Below the pieces are notes generated by a model. The model saw nothing but the letters and a program-made list of their open reading frames with translations, made no database searches and was not told where the DNA came from. Positions 48,405 through 57,430 of a stretch of 64,000 nucleotides of DNA are shown one piece after another. Source of the stretch: Frankineae bacterium MT45 (GTDB lineage: Bacteria; Actinomycetota; Actinomycetes; Mycobacteriales; Jatrophihabitantaceae); the NCBI GenBank assembly GCA_900100325.1, contig LT629697.1:1302001-1366000 (forward strand), read 5' to 3'. Each line of letters begins with the position of its first letter. The first letter of the stretch is position 1. A program made the position numbers and the translations under genes.

Positions 48405-49235
48405 ATGAAGGTTGTACTTTTCTGCGGCGGCTACGGCATGCGCATGCGTGACGGCACGAGCAGTGCCCCCAAGCCGATGGTGATGGTCGGATCACGGCCG
48501 CTGATCTGGCACGTAATGCGGTACTACGCGCACTTTGGGCACACCGAGTTCATCCTCTGCCTCGGCTACGGTGCGCACCACATCAAGGAGTACTTCCTGA
48601 ATTACCAGGAGACCTACTCCAATGACTTCGTGATGACCGACGGCGGGCGCAGCGTCGAGCTCCTCTCCACCGACATCAGCGACTGGACGATCACCTTCGT
48701 CGACACCGGCCTCAAGTCGCCGATCGGGGAGCGGCTGCGCCGGGTGCGTCACCTCCTCGGCGACGACGAGGTCTTCATGGCCAACTACGCCGATGTCCTC
48801 ACCGACGCCCCGTTGAACGAGATGGTGGCCAACCTCGAGCGCAGTGACGCCGTTGCCAGCATGATCGCCGTCCCACCGCAGTCGGCCTTCCACTGCCTGC
48901 AGATCGATGAGAGCTCGCACGTCACCGACGTCCGCTCCGTATCCACCCTGGATCTATGGGAGAACGGTGGCTACTTCGTGCTGCGCACCGGGATCTTCGA
49001 CTACCTCTTCGAGGGGGCCGACCTTGTCCAGGACGGCTGCGGATCAGCAGCAAAAGACGGGCGTTTGCTGGCCTACCCCTACCGTGGCTTCTGGCACCCG
49101 GCCGACACCGTGAAGGAGCGGGCGGCGCTGGAGGAGGCCTACGAGAACGGCTACCGTCCCTGGATGCTCTGGCTGGATGATGAGGCCTCCTCCGACATCC
49201 TGGCCCGGGCCTCTCGCGACCTCGACGCCCGCTAG
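48405..49235 (+). CDS. Glucose-1-phosphate cytidylyltransferase-like nucleotidyltransferase (RfbF-like)
   Basis: 276 aa, ATG with AGGGGA upstream. The nucleotide-binding signature is GGYGMRMRDGTSSAPKPMV (9-27), with ANYADVLTDAPL as the metal-binding strand and GGYFVLRTGIFDYL later, matching RfbF-type enzymes that form CDP-glucose from CTP. It is 16 nt after the methyltransferase. The usual partner, a CDP-glucose 4,6-dehydratase of RfbG type, is not obvious nearby, so the true product may be another NDP-sugar. Confidence 0.82.
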   Translation: MKVVLFCGGYGMRMRDGTSSAPKPMVMVGSRPLIWHVMRYYAHFGHTEFILCLGYGAHHIKEYFLNYQETYSNDFVMTDGGRSVELLSTDISDWTITFVDTGLKSPIGERLRRVRHLLGDDEVFMANYADVLTDAPLNEMVANLERSDAVASMIAVPPQSAFHCLQIDESSHVTDVRSVSTLDLWENGGYFVLRTGIFDYLFEGADLVQDGCGSAAKDGRLLAYPYRGFWHPADTVKERAALEEAYENGYRPWMLWLDDEASSDILARASRDLDAR

Positions 49236-49248
49236 GCCGACCCAAAGC

Positions 49249-49911
49249 ATGCTGGACCTCTCCCTCGTCGCTGCGCTGCGTTCTGTCGACCGCCCGGTGC
49301 TGGTCGCCCTGGGCGCGCACTGCGACGACATCGAGATCGGGGCCGGAGCGACGATCACCCGGCTGGCTCAGGAGGTTCCCGGTCTTCAGGTCGTGGCCAC
49401 CGTCCTCGCCTCCACCCCACCGCGGGCCGCTGAGGCCTTCGCCGCGCTGCCGGCCTTCGCGGCCGGCGCCGAGGTCGACCTGCAGGTGCTGGAACTGCCG
49501 GACGGGCGCCTGCCCGAGCACTGGCTGGCCGTGAAGGAGGCGGTGCACCAGACCCGTGGCCGGGCCGACGCCGCCGGCTCAGCCACGGTCGTGCTGGCCC
49601 CGTCGCCGCAGGACGCCCATCAGGATCACCGTCTGCTCGGCGAGATCGCCCCGACGGTCTTCCGTGATCAGCTGCTGCTGAGCTACGAGATCCTCAAGTA
49701 CGACGGGGATCTGGGGCGTCCGAACGTCTACCTCGGGGTCAGCGAGGAGGCGGCCCGGCGGAAGTCGCAGTTGCTCCACGAGCACTTCCGATCCCAGACC
49801 GAGCACAGCTGGTTCGACGAAGAGACATTCCTGGCCCTCATGCGGATCCGCGGCGTCGAGTGCAATCAGCGCTACGCCGAGGCCTTCACCGCTACGAAGA
49901 TTCTGCTGTAA
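49249..49911 (+). CDS. PIG-L family deacetylase
   Basis: 220 aa from ATG 49249, chosen over the longer frame at 49177 that would overlap the cytidylyltransferase. Zinc ligands are in AHCDDIEIG (23-31; the usual Pro is Cys) and AHQDH (123-127). The family removes acetyl from GlcNAc-containing substrates such as mycothiol or glycolipid precursors. Within this sugar operon an N-deacetylation of a nucleotide or lipid-linked amino sugar is likely. Confidence 0.85.
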   Translation: MLDLSLVAALRSVDRPVLVALGAHCDDIEIGAGATITRLAQEVPGLQVVATVLASTPPRAAEAFAALPAFAAGAEVDLQVLELPDGRLPEHWLAVKEAVHQTRGRADAAGSATVVLAPSPQDAHQDHRLLGEIAPTVFRDQLLLSYEILKYDGDLGRPNVYLGVSEEAARRKSQLLHEHFRSQTEHSWFDEETFLALMRIRGVECNQRYAEAFTATKILL

Positions 49912-49947
49912 AGATCGGCTGCTCGATGCAGCTGGAGAGGAAGAGAA

Positions 49948-50976
49948 GTGCGGGTACTGGTCACTGGCAGCGAGGGCTACCTCGGCACCATCATGACGCA
50001 AGTGCTGTCGGCGGCCGGCCACGACGTGGTGGGCTTCGATAGCGGACTCTTCGCGCCCTGCGTGCTCGGGCCGCAGCCCCTTGACCCGCCCACCCTGCAC
50101 GGCGATCTGCGGGACGTGAACGCCGGTCACCTGCAGGACTTCGAGGCCGTGGTGCACCTGGGGGCGCTCTCCAACGATCCGCTGGGAAACCTCGCCCCGG
50201 AACTCACCTACGACATCAACCACCACGCCAGCGTGCGCCTGGCCCGGGCCGCCCGCGAGGCCGGCGTCCGACGCTTTCTCTACGCCTCCACGTGCAGCGT
50301 CTACGGCACCTCCGGAGGTGACGCGCTGGTGGGCGAGGAGGCGCCGCTCTCGCCGGTCACCCCGTACGCGGTGAGCAAGGTCCGGGTCGAGGACGACCTC
50401 CACGAGCTCGCCGACGACTCCTTCGAGCCCGTCTACCTGCGCAATGCCACCGCCTTCGGCTTCTCGCCGCGGCTCCGCGGGGACATCGTGCTCAACGACC
50501 TCGTCGCATCGGCCTACCTCACCGGGACCGTGCTGGTCCTCTCCGACGGCACCCCGTGGCGCCCGCTCGTGCATGCCCGCGACATCGCGGCCGCCTTCGT
50601 GGCCTGCCTCACCGCACCGCGGGAGGACGTCCATGACACCGCCTTCAACGTCGGCAGCGACGCGGCCAACCTGCGGGTGAGCGACATCGCCGAGATCGTC
50701 GCCGCCACGGTCCCCGGGTCGACGGTGCGCATCACCGGCGAGGCCGGCAACGATCCCCGCTCGTACCGGGTCGATTTCTCCCGCATAAACAAGCTGGTTC
50801 CGCAGTTCGAGGCCCAGTGGACGGTGGCCGCCGGGGCGCAGGAGCTCTACGACGCGTACAGCCGCTACCAGCTCACCGAGCACGTGTACCGGGCGAGCTT
50901 CAAACGCCTGCCGTGGCTGGCGAAACTCCAGGCGGATCAGAAGCTCGATGACCAGATGCGCTGGATTCGGCACTAG
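49948..50976 (+). CDS. NAD-dependent epimerase/dehydratase (extended SDR)
   Basis: 342 aa, GTG at 49948 after GGAGAGGAAG. NAD motif GSEGYLG (7-13), STCSVYG and the catalytic pair Y140/K144 (TPYAVSK) are intact; [10 protein letters not shown] is the usual late motif. It could be the missing 4,6-dehydratase or reductase step for the CDP-linked sugar, but overall it looks more like a general sugar epimerase. The final 77 bp overlap the convergent Wzy-like gene. Confidence 0.84.
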   Translation: MRVLVTGSEGYLGTIMTQVLSAAGHDVVGFDSGLFAPCVLGPQPLDPPTLHGDLRDVNAGHLQDFEAVVHLGALSNDPLGNLAPELTYDINHHASVRLARAAREAGVRRFLYASTCSVYGTSGGDALVGEEAPLSPVTPYAVSKVRVEDDLHELADDSFEPVYLRNATAFGFSPRLRGDIVLNDLVASAYLTGTVLVLSDGTPWRPLVHARDIAAAFVACLTAPREDVHDTAFNVGSDAANLRVSDIAEIVAATVPGSTVRITGEAGNDPRSYRVDFSRINKLVPQFEAQWTVAAGAQELYDAYSRYQLTEHVYRASFKRLPWLAKLQADQKLDDQMRWIRH

Positions 50977-52369
50977 CCAGCAGCTCCAGATCTGGGAACG
51001 GCGGCCGGATATCGGCGACGTTGCGCATCGCGGCCACCACCGCGAAGAGCGTCCACATCAGCGTCGAGATCTGAATGAATCCATAGGTGTCCAGCACCAG
51101 GTTGGTCGTGATGACCACCATCATCGCGCCGCCCACTCCAGAGGCCAGCTCGGCCAGCACTGGGTCGACGTTCGGCACCCGCCACCGGTCGATCTGGCTG
51201 GCCACCCGGGTCGCCACCAGCAGCGCCGTCACCAGCAGCCCGGCAAAGGCGGTGAGCCCGATGACGCCGGTCTCCATCAACTGGTCGAGGTACTGGTTGT
51301 CCAGCACCGGTTGGATCGGGACGTTGTAGGTACCCAGCCCCTGCCCGATCCAGATGTGGTTGCCGACGGCGTAGTAGACGTAGAAGCGGCCGTAGCCGCG
51401 GGACTCCAGTGAGCCGTCCTGGGAACCGGTGACGAAGAGCGTCACGATGGCCGAGGCGATCTTGGACCCGAGCAGGTAAGCCCCGAGCGAGGCGATGCCG
51501 AGGCCGGCCAGCAGCGTCAAGGCACGGCGCAGCGGCCACCGGGGCACCATGACCAGCAGGGCGGCGGCGGTGCCGATGACCGCGCTGCGCGAGAGGGACG
51601 CGGCGGCTGCGGCGGCGACGATGGCGGTGGCCAGGCTCCACGGCCAGACGCGCGTGCCCCGGCGCTGGGCGGCGAAGCAGACCCCGAGGCCGATCGGGAT
51701 CACCACCGTCATCAGCGCCCCGAGCTCCAGCGGGTGCCCGGCGGCGCCGCGCGGACGGGCGAGGCCGGCCCGGCGGGCGTTCTCGTAGGCGGTCGCCGCC
51801 TCGTTCACCTTCAGCCCGGGTAGGCGGATCAGCGCGCCGAGGTCGGTGCCGGTGGCGACGTAACCGAGCGCGTAGATGCCGCTGACCGCGGCCGCGACCA
51901 GCACGCACCGCAGCAGGATCTCGATCTGCCGGGTGGTGCGCAGGCTCATCACGACGAAGAGCAGGAACGCGGTGAGGCTGCAGGTCGTGATGAGCGCCCG
52001 CTGACTGGCCGCCACCTGGTCCGGGGTGAGGAAGGCGTACGCGCCGCCGGTGTAGGCGATGAGGGCCGCCATGAATTGCGCAAAGACGGCGATCCCGATC
52101 GCACCGGTTCGAACCCCGCTGCGCTGGCCGGCGAGGCGGGTCAGTACCCAGAGCGCTCCGGTGACGAGGATCAGCAGCTGGGCCGGGCTCTGCCCGAGGC
52201 CGGTGTAGGGGACGGTGAACGACTGCCGCATCACCAGTAGCAGCACCAGACAGACGCAGACGGTGAAGGGTGCCCAGCCGAACTCGCGGATGCGGTCGCG
52301 CTGCGCCAAAGCGAAGGCCCGCGCCCGGTCGATCAGTGGACGCTCCTGCAGCTCGTCCAGCTCACTCAT
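50900..52369 (-). CDS. O-antigen ligase/polymerase-like membrane protein (Wzy-type, set 2)
   Basis: 489 aa, ATG start. About 11-12 hydrophobic spans are present with the Wzy/ligase features [19 protein letters not shown] and [28 protein letters not shown]. These are colinear with the same motifs in the protein at 24621-26021, so the two are paralogues. It sits 6 nt downstream of a Wzz-like gene, repeating the Wzz-Wzy pairing of region 1. Its last 77 bp read antisense through the end of the SDR gene. Confidence 0.82.
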   Translation of the reverse strand: MSELDELQERPLIDRARAFALAQRDRIREFGWAPFTVCVCLVLLLVMRQSFTVPYTGLGQSPAQLLILVTGALWVLTRLAGQRSGVRTGAIGIAVFAQFMAALIAYTGGAYAFLTPDQVAASQRALITTCSLTAFLLFVVMSLRTTRQIEILLRCVLVAAAVSGIYALGYVATGTDLGALIRLPGLKVNEAATAYENARRAGLARPRGAAGHPLELGALMTVVIPIGLGVCFAAQRRGTRVWPWSLATAIVAAAAAASLSRSAVIGTAAALLVMVPRWPLRRALTLLAGLGIASLGAYLLGSKIASAIVTLFVTGSQDGSLESRGYGRFYVYYAVGNHIWIGQGLGTYNVPIQPVLDNQYLDQLMETGVIGLTAFAGLLVTALLVATRVASQIDRWRVPNVDPVLAELASGVGGAMMVVITTNLVLDTYGFIQISTLMWTLFAVVAAMRNVADIRPPFPDLELLASAESSASGHRASDPPGVSPATAGV

Positions 52370-52375
52370 GGCGTG

Positions 52376-53173
52376 CTACCGCAACGGGTCGTTGACCGGC
52401 GTCTCGTCGCCGGTCTCCGTGGCCGCCTTCTCGCTGGGCTGCTTCGGGTGGCCGTTGGCCGAGCCGTCGCCGGTGGTGGCCAGCGCCGGGCCGCTGAAGG
52501 TGGCCGTGGGCGGGCGCTGGGAGGTGCGGTGCCGCAGCCGGGTGGCCCGGGCGACCAGGCGCGCGTCGACGATGATGATGATGACGAAGCCGACGATGAT
52601 GATGATCGCGGCCAGGCCACCCGAGGCCCGCAGCCGGGTGCTCTTCACCAGCGTCGGGGTGCCCGGGGCCGACAGCATCGACAGGGTGGCGTGGGACTTC
52701 GCCGGGGCGTTGCTATCGGACTGCAGCTTCGCCAGTTGCTTCTTGGCCTCGGCGACGATGAGGTTGGCCGACTTTAACGTGCTGTCGGCGTCGTCACCGG
52801 TGACGACGAAGTGGATCTGGGCCGTGATCGTCGCTGTGTTCGGGTTGTCCGAGGAGACGTTGCTGACGGTGAACCCGCCAGAGGCGCCGGCCTGCACCAG
52901 GTCCGAGGCGACCGCCTCCGACTGCATCGTGGTGGCCAGCGCGGAGGCCAATTGGGCGACATTGCTGTTGATATTCAGCATCGGGTTCTGATCAACGACA
53001 TCACCGGGGCCACTGGAGAAGGCCGGCGGGGTGATGAGCAGATCGGTGGACGTCTGACGCAGCGCGCTGGCGTTGGACCAGCTGTAGGCGGCAGCCAGGA
53101 TCGCCACGATGACTACTGCGATCGCGTAGCCGCGGCGGCGTACCAGCGCAGTGCCCAGGTCGGTGACGTTCAT
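52376..53173 (-). CDS. Wzz-like chain-length determinant (set 2)
   Basis: 265 aa, ATG start. One span at about 14-32 (GYAIAVVIVAILAAAYSW), an extracytoplasmic domain of about 150 residues, a second span (GLAAIIIIVGFVIIIIV, about 190-206) and a cytoplasmic Thr/Ser/Gly-rich tail without Walker motifs. It probably controls chain length together with the Wzy-like protein encoded 6 nt downstream. Its promoter region is shared with the divergent GNAT gene through an inverted repeat at 53182-53212. Confidence 0.8.
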   Translation of the reverse strand: MNVTDLGTALVRRRGYAIAVVIVAILAAAYSWSNASALRQTSTDLLITPPAFSSGPGDVVDQNPMLNINSNVAQLASALATTMQSEAVASDLVQAGASGGFTVSNVSSDNPNTATITAQIHFVVTGDDADSTLKSANLIVAEAKKQLAKLQSDSNAPAKSHATLSMLSAPGTPTLVKSTRLRASGGLAAIIIIVGFVIIIIVDARLVARATRLRHRTSQRPPTATFSGPALATTGDGSANGHPKQPSEKAATETGDETPVNDPLR

Positions 53174-53181
53174 TGCGAAGT

Positions 53182-53212
53182 GATGCTACCGGCAGAATCG
53201 CTAGGTAGCATC
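53182..53212. promoter_or_regulatory. Inverted repeat holding two divergent -10-like boxes
   Basis: GATGCTACC (53182-53190) and GGTAGCATC (53204-53212) are perfect 9-bp complements separated by 13 nt in a 46-nt divergent gap. Each arm reads TAGCAT toward its gene, ending 8 nt before the GNAT ATG and 9 nt before the Wzz ATG. It may be a shared operator, a pair of back-to-back -10 elements, or both. Confidence 0.5.
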
Positions 53213-53219
53213 GCGGATC

Positions 53220-53927
53220 ATGCTTTCTCCAGCCACGGTCGGACGAGTCACACAGGTGGCGCTGCGCCGCTCCACGGCCGCCGCCCGGGGCGCGCTCCGT
53301 CCGCAGAGCTGGTGGAACGAGACGCTCGGTCCGGTCGCGGTGCGCTCCGGGGTGGTGACGCTGAGCCCACCGCGGTTGCGTGACGCCGAGCAGTGGTGCG
53401 CGGCCCGGTTGGCCAACCAGCAGCGGCTGGAGATGGCCTTTCCGGCCGAGACGTCCGACTGGGCGGCCGGACAGACTCCCCTCGTCTGGACGCAGCGGTG
53501 CATCGAATTGCGAGCCGCTGCCCGGCGCGGGCTGGCCTATCCGTACGTGATCCGGCTCGACGGGGTGGTCGCCGGCGAGTACGGCATCGACGCGGTCGAT
53601 CCCGAGACCGGCACCGGTGAGCAGTCGGGCTGGGTCGCCGCCGCGGCCCGCGGCTCGGCGGTGGCCAAGGCGGCCACTCTGCTCGGCGTGCTCCGCGCCT
53701 TCACCGGACCCGACCCGCTGCGCCGGATCGTCGGCCCGAATGCCGTCGACTCGCCGGCGCCGGGGATTCTGCTGAAAAACATTGGCTATCAGCGTGAGAT
53801 CGTCCTTACCGGACTGCGTGACACCAGCGCCGGGCGCAAGGATCACGAGGTCTGGGTCGTGCACAACAACGCGGCCGTCCGCCAGCAGTTGCGCGACCAG
53901 CTGAAGGCGCTCAACCTGCCGTCTTAG
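53220..53927 (+). CDS. GNAT-like acetyltransferase (paralogue A)
   Basis: 235 aa. A basic N-terminal extension (about 30 residues) precedes a GNAT-like fold: TLSPPRLRDAEQWCAARL, LVWTQRCIELRAAARRGLAYPYVIRLDG and a late FTGPDPLRRIVGPNAVDSPAPGILLKNIGYQRE segment like the GNAT substitution-and-relay region. It ends HEVWVVHNNAAVRQQL. The protein at 56562 shares the WTxR...ARRG block and the VWVxH ending, so they are paralogues. It probably acetylates an amino sugar. It overlaps the convergent GT4 gene by 4 bp. Confidence 0.72.
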   Translation: MLSPATVGRVTQVALRRSTAAARGALRPQSWWNETLGPVAVRSGVVTLSPPRLRDAEQWCAARLANQQRLEMAFPAETSDWAAGQTPLVWTQRCIELRAAARRGLAYPYVIRLDGVVAGEYGIDAVDPETGTGEQSGWVAAAARGSAVAKAATLLGVLRAFTGPDPLRRIVGPNAVDSPAPGILLKNIGYQREIVLTGLRDTSAGRKDHEVWVVHNNAAVRQQLRDQLKALNLPS

Positions 53928-55039
53928 GCGGATTTGAGCAGTTCGGCCAGATGCTGGGCCATGATCTCGCTGGTGAAATTGGCCCGCACCCGGGCGGCGC
54001 CGGCGGCCCCCAACTCCGCGGCCCGCTGCGGGTCGGCCAGCAGTTGTGAGATGGCGCGGCTCATCGCCGCCTGATCTCCGGGTGGCACCAGTAGGCCGGT
54101 CTCGCCATCGGTCACGTAGTCGTCGATCCCGGGGTTTCCGGTGACGACGACCGGCCGCCCGCTGGCCATCGCCTCAAGCACCACCGAGAGGCCGGAGCCG
54201 GTGACCGTCGGTTTCAACGCGATCGCCACCACGCTGCCGCGCTGGTAGACCGCACGCATGGCGCCGTCGAGGCGCGCCGTGTGCTGGGTGAGGAGCCCCT
54301 CGGGCGCGTTGAGCGGGGTGGCGGTGGCCAGTTCGAGGTGAATCTCCGGGTGTTCTTCACGCAGCGCGGCCACCGCGTCGACCAGGAGTTGGTGGTCGCG
54401 GTAGCGGTCCTCGCCGGCGCTCACCACGATGCCCGGCCGCTCGGGCGGCGGTTGCCGGCGGTAGAAGTCCGTGTCGATGCCGAAGGGGATGAACCGGACT
54501 CGCGACGGCGCCACCCCCCACTCGCTGCTCAGTAGCGGCAACACCGGAGTGCACTGCGTCCAGACGAGGGCGGCCCGGGGGAGGGCGCGCAGGGCCAGCC
54601 GGGCCATCGCCGGGTTGGCGTCGGCGACCCGACTCAGCCAGCCGACTCCGGTGACGGTCGGCGGTGCCAGGCGGGACGGGGTGAGCGCGGCCGGGACGCC
54701 GGTGCGCTCGTCGTAGCAGAGCACCACATCGGCCGCCCGCCGCTGGCCGGCCGGCAGGTTCAGCGTGGCCTCCAGCAACTGCGCGCCGCCGCTGCGGTGG
54801 CGGAGCGTGCGGGCAACCCGGCCGAGGACGGAACTGGAACGCCAGCCGCCGTGGTTGGAGGCCAGCGGGGTGAAGGCCGGTTCACGCAGGGTGACGTCTA
54901 TCCCGTAGTGGGCCAGGCGATCGAGCCCGTAGGGAGTGGCGTCGGGCACCTCGTCGTGGTCGTGGCGCCGGCGCCAGTGCTCGCTGTCCAGTTCCGCGGC
55001 CAGGTCGACGTAGACCTTGGTCGGCGCGGACGTTGGCAT
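53924..55039 (-). CDS. Glycosyltransferase family 4 (GT-B)
   Basis: 371 aa, ATG start; TAAGGT on the minus strand ends 6 nt upstream, suggesting leaderless transcription. The donor domain is clear: FIPFGIDTDFYRR, GIVVSAGEDRYRDHQLLVDA and VTGSGLSVVLEAMASGRPVVVTG with the GIDDYVTDGETGLLVPPGD tail. The N-terminal domain is more divergent. It diverges from the second flippase and converges on GNAT paralogue A. Confidence 0.85.
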   Translation of the reverse strand: MPTSAPTKVYVDLAAELDSEHWRRRHDHDEVPDATPYGLDRLAHYGIDVTLREPAFTPLASNHGGWRSSSVLGRVARTLRHRSGGAQLLEATLNLPAGQRRAADVVLCYDERTGVPAALTPSRLAPPTVTGVGWLSRVADANPAMARLALRALPRAALVWTQCTPVLPLLSSEWGVAPSRVRFIPFGIDTDFYRRQPPPERPGIVVSAGEDRYRDHQLLVDAVAALREEHPEIHLELATATPLNAPEGLLTQHTARLDGAMRAVYQRGSVVAIALKPTVTGSGLSVVLEAMASGRPVVVTGNPGIDDYVTDGETGLLVPPGDQAAMSRAISQLLADPQRAAELGAAGAARVRANFTSEIMAQHLAELLKSA

Positions 55040-55098
55040 GAGCCGACCTTAGTGTCCTATTAAACTCTGGTCATGTTCGACGAGCCGGCGGAGCTGCA

Positions 55099-56565
55099 TT
55101 GAGCCGCGCCAACCGCATCGTCGGTGCTGTCGGCGTGCAGCTGCTCGGACGACTTCTCGGCACCGTCGCGTCGATCTTCACGGTCGCGGTCACCACTCGT
55201 TACCTCAGTGTTGACGACTACGGCCTCCTCACCGCGGCCACCGTGTACATCGCACTCTGGGCCAGCTTCACCGAACTCGGGATCGGTGGCGTCATCGTGC
55301 GGAAGGTGACGGGCGAGGAGGGTGATCTGGCCACCCTGGTCCGGGTGAATCTCGGCCTCAGCCTGATCTACTGCCTGCCGCTGCTGGGGGTCTGCGCCAC
55401 CGTCGGCTGGGCGATCTACCACGGGCAGGACCCGCTGCCGCTGCTCATCCTCATCGTGGGCGGCGGCCTGGTTCTCTCCACCATCTCCTCCTGCCTGCAC
55501 CCGGTCTTCCTGGCCTCCGTCCGGTTCCGGGCCGTCGCCTCGGCCGACGCGATCTGCCGGGTCGCATCACTGCTGGCGACGCTGCTGGTGGTGCACCTGC
55601 ATGGCGGCCTGCTCTGGATCGGGGTCGTGCAGGTGGTGCCGCCGCTGGTGCAGCTGCTCATCTTCGTGGGGGCCGCGGCACGGCAGATCACGCTCACCCC
55701 GATCTTCGCCCGGCGGGCCAGCATCGACCTGCTGCGGGAGAGCCTGCCGATCACCGCGGTGGGCATCATCGGCGTACTTTACTGGCGAATCGACGGCCTG
55801 ATCCTCTCGCTGCTGAGCACACACGCCGAGATAGCGGCCTATGGTCTGGCCTACACGATCGCCTTCAACCTGTCGGTTCTGTCGGCGTTCTTCCTCGCCT
55901 CGTCGCTCTCGACGATGACCGAGCAGTACGCCCATGATGTGGGCGCGTTCGCCGCCTTCGTCTCGCGCAGCGCCGAACTCCTGCTCTTCCTGGCGACGCC
56001 GATCGTCGTCTTCGGTGGCCTGGTTGCGGGGCGGGTGGTCGCGCTGCTGGCCGCTCCGGAGTTCGTCTCCATCTCAACCCAGCCGCTGCGGATCCTGCTC
56101 GTCGCGGTGGCGTTGACGTTCTTCACCGGCCTGCTCGGGCAGGCGCTCTTTGCCGCGCACGACCAGCGCTTCCTGCTGCGTCTGAACGTCGTGAATCTCG
56201 GCGTGAACATCCTGCTGAACCTGGTTCTCATCCCGTCTCACGGTGCGGTCGGGGCCGGGGTTGCCCTGGTGGCGAGCGAGCTCTCCGGGGTGCTGATCGC
56301 GTCCTGGCGGCTGCGCGGGCTCACCGGGTACCGTTTCGGCTGGCTCTTCCTGACCCGCCTCACCCCGGCCGTCGGCTGCGGTGTGGTGGTTTGGTGGCTC
56401 ACCACGGAGCTGAACGTGCTGATCGCGATCCTCCTTATCTCTGCGGCCTATTTCGGGGCGAACCTCCTCTTCGGCCCGGTCCGGCTGGCCACGGTCCGCT
56501 CGCTGCTGGGGCGGAGCCCGGCCCCGGCGATCGAGCCGACCGTCCCCAGTCAGCCGGCGACGTGA
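55099..56565 (+). CDS. Polysaccharide flippase, MOP/Wzx superfamily (set 2)
   Basis: 488 aa from TTG 55099, with GGCGGAG 5 nt upstream. Fourteen or so hydrophobic spans are visible; the N-terminal RYLSVDDYGLLTAATVYIALW segment is typical of Wzx/polysaccharide exporters and resembles the first flippase only in general pattern. It should translocate lipid-linked repeat units for the second polymer. The stop overlaps the GNAT-like paralogue B start by 4 nt (GTGA). Confidence 0.86.
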   Translation: MSRANRIVGAVGVQLLGRLLGTVASIFTVAVTTRYLSVDDYGLLTAATVYIALWASFTELGIGGVIVRKVTGEEGDLATLVRVNLGLSLIYCLPLLGVCATVGWAIYHGQDPLPLLILIVGGGLVLSTISSCLHPVFLASVRFRAVASADAICRVASLLATLLVVHLHGGLLWIGVVQVVPPLVQLLIFVGAAARQITLTPIFARRASIDLLRESLPITAVGIIGVLYWRIDGLILSLLSTHAEIAAYGLAYTIAFNLSVLSAFFLASSLSTMTEQYAHDVGAFAAFVSRSAELLLFLATPIVVFGGLVAGRVVALLAAPEFVSISTQPLRILLVAVALTFFTGLLGQALFAAHDQRFLLRLNVVNLGVNILLNLVLIPSHGAVGAGVALVASELSGVLIASWRLRGLTGYRFGWLFLTRLTPAVGCGVVVWWLTTELNVLIAILLISAAYFGANLLFGPVRLATVRSLLGRSPAPAIEPTVPSQPAT

Positions 56566-57323
56566 ACCCGCAACTGAGCACAGCCGGCCGCTACGCGCGG
56601 GTCCGACTGCGCCGTGCGCGGGGGCGGCTACGCCGACTCAAGCGCCAGATTCTGCCGTCAAACACTGGTCATTCGCAGTTGAGTCCGACCTCGGTCGGCG
56701 GCTCGACGCTGCTCCTGCGACCGCCGCTGCTCGGCGACGTCGACCGCTTTGCCGCCCGCCTGCTGGCCCACACGGACGAGCTGGCCGAGCAGCATCCGCA
56801 GCCGGCGGGCCGCCCCGACCGGTGGAGCCAGGAGGAGGCGCTGCTGACCTGGACCGATCGGATGCTGGCCGAGCGAGCCGAGGCGCGCCGGGGTGAGCGG
56901 GTGGTGGAACTTCTGCTGCTGACGGCTGGCGAAGCGCTGGGCGAGCTGGTCGGTGAGGTAAGTGCCCGGATCGACGGGGGAACCTCCAGTGCCGATCTGA
57001 CCCTCTGGGTCGACAGCCGCGGGGTGGGTGGCGCCTCGTCCCAGGTCGTCGCCGAGCGGGGAATGGCCTTGTTCTTACTGCATATCGCGGCGTCAGATCG
57101 TCCCCCGAGCCGGTACTTCGGTGAGGTGCCGGTGTTGGCTGAGCCCGCAGCGGCGGGGGAGCTCGACCGGGGCGCCCTGCTGGCTGTGCTCGGCTTCCAC
57201 TGCGAGGGGCGCCTTATCGATTCGCGGCTGCATCGCGGACGACCGGCCTCCCACGACGTCTGGGTGGCGCACGACTCGGCCGAATTCCGCCGTAATTTGC
57301 AGGCTAATCTCGACCGATCCTAG
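56562..57323 (+). CDS. GNAT-like protein (paralogue B)
   Basis: 253 aa from GTG 56562, overlapping the flippase stop by 4 nt; the frame upstream of this is antisense-like noise inside the flippase. A basic N-terminus (RVRLRRARGRLRRLKRQ) precedes a domain sharing LTWTDRMLAERAEARRGERV and the ending HDVWVAHDSAEFRRNL with paralogue A. The acetyl-CoA loop is not obvious, so it may be divergent. It is coupled to the flippase, which implies a role in the same glycan pathway. Confidence 0.68.
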   Translation: MNPQLSTAGRYARVRLRRARGRLRRLKRQILPSNTGHSQLSPTSVGGSTLLLRPPLLGDVDRFAARLLAHTDELAEQHPQPAGRPDRWSQEEALLTWTDRMLAERAEARRGERVVELLLLTAGEALGELVGEVSARIDGGTSSADLTLWVDSRGVGGASSQVVAERGMALFLLHIAASDRPPSRYFGEVPVLAEPAAAGELDRGALLAVLGFHCEGRLIDSRLHRGRPASHDVWVAHDSAEFRRNLQANLDRS

Positions 57324-57381
57324 CGCCCGTCGGACTCACTCTGTCCCCCGAAACACCGATCTGAGCGCCGAAACCGCTCCT

Positions 57382-57400
57382 TCGAAGGACAATCCTTCGA
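57382..57400. terminator. Short hairpin between convergent genes
   Basis: TCGAAGGA-CAA-TCCTTCGA is a perfect 8-bp stem with a 3-nt loop, lying between the stop of GNAT-like paralogue B and the end of the RmlC-like gene. There is no T-run on either side, so it may act as a bidirectional factor-assisted terminator. Confidence 0.5.
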
Positions 57401-57430
57401 CGGGAGAAGGCGACGCAGGCTCGGCTGGAC

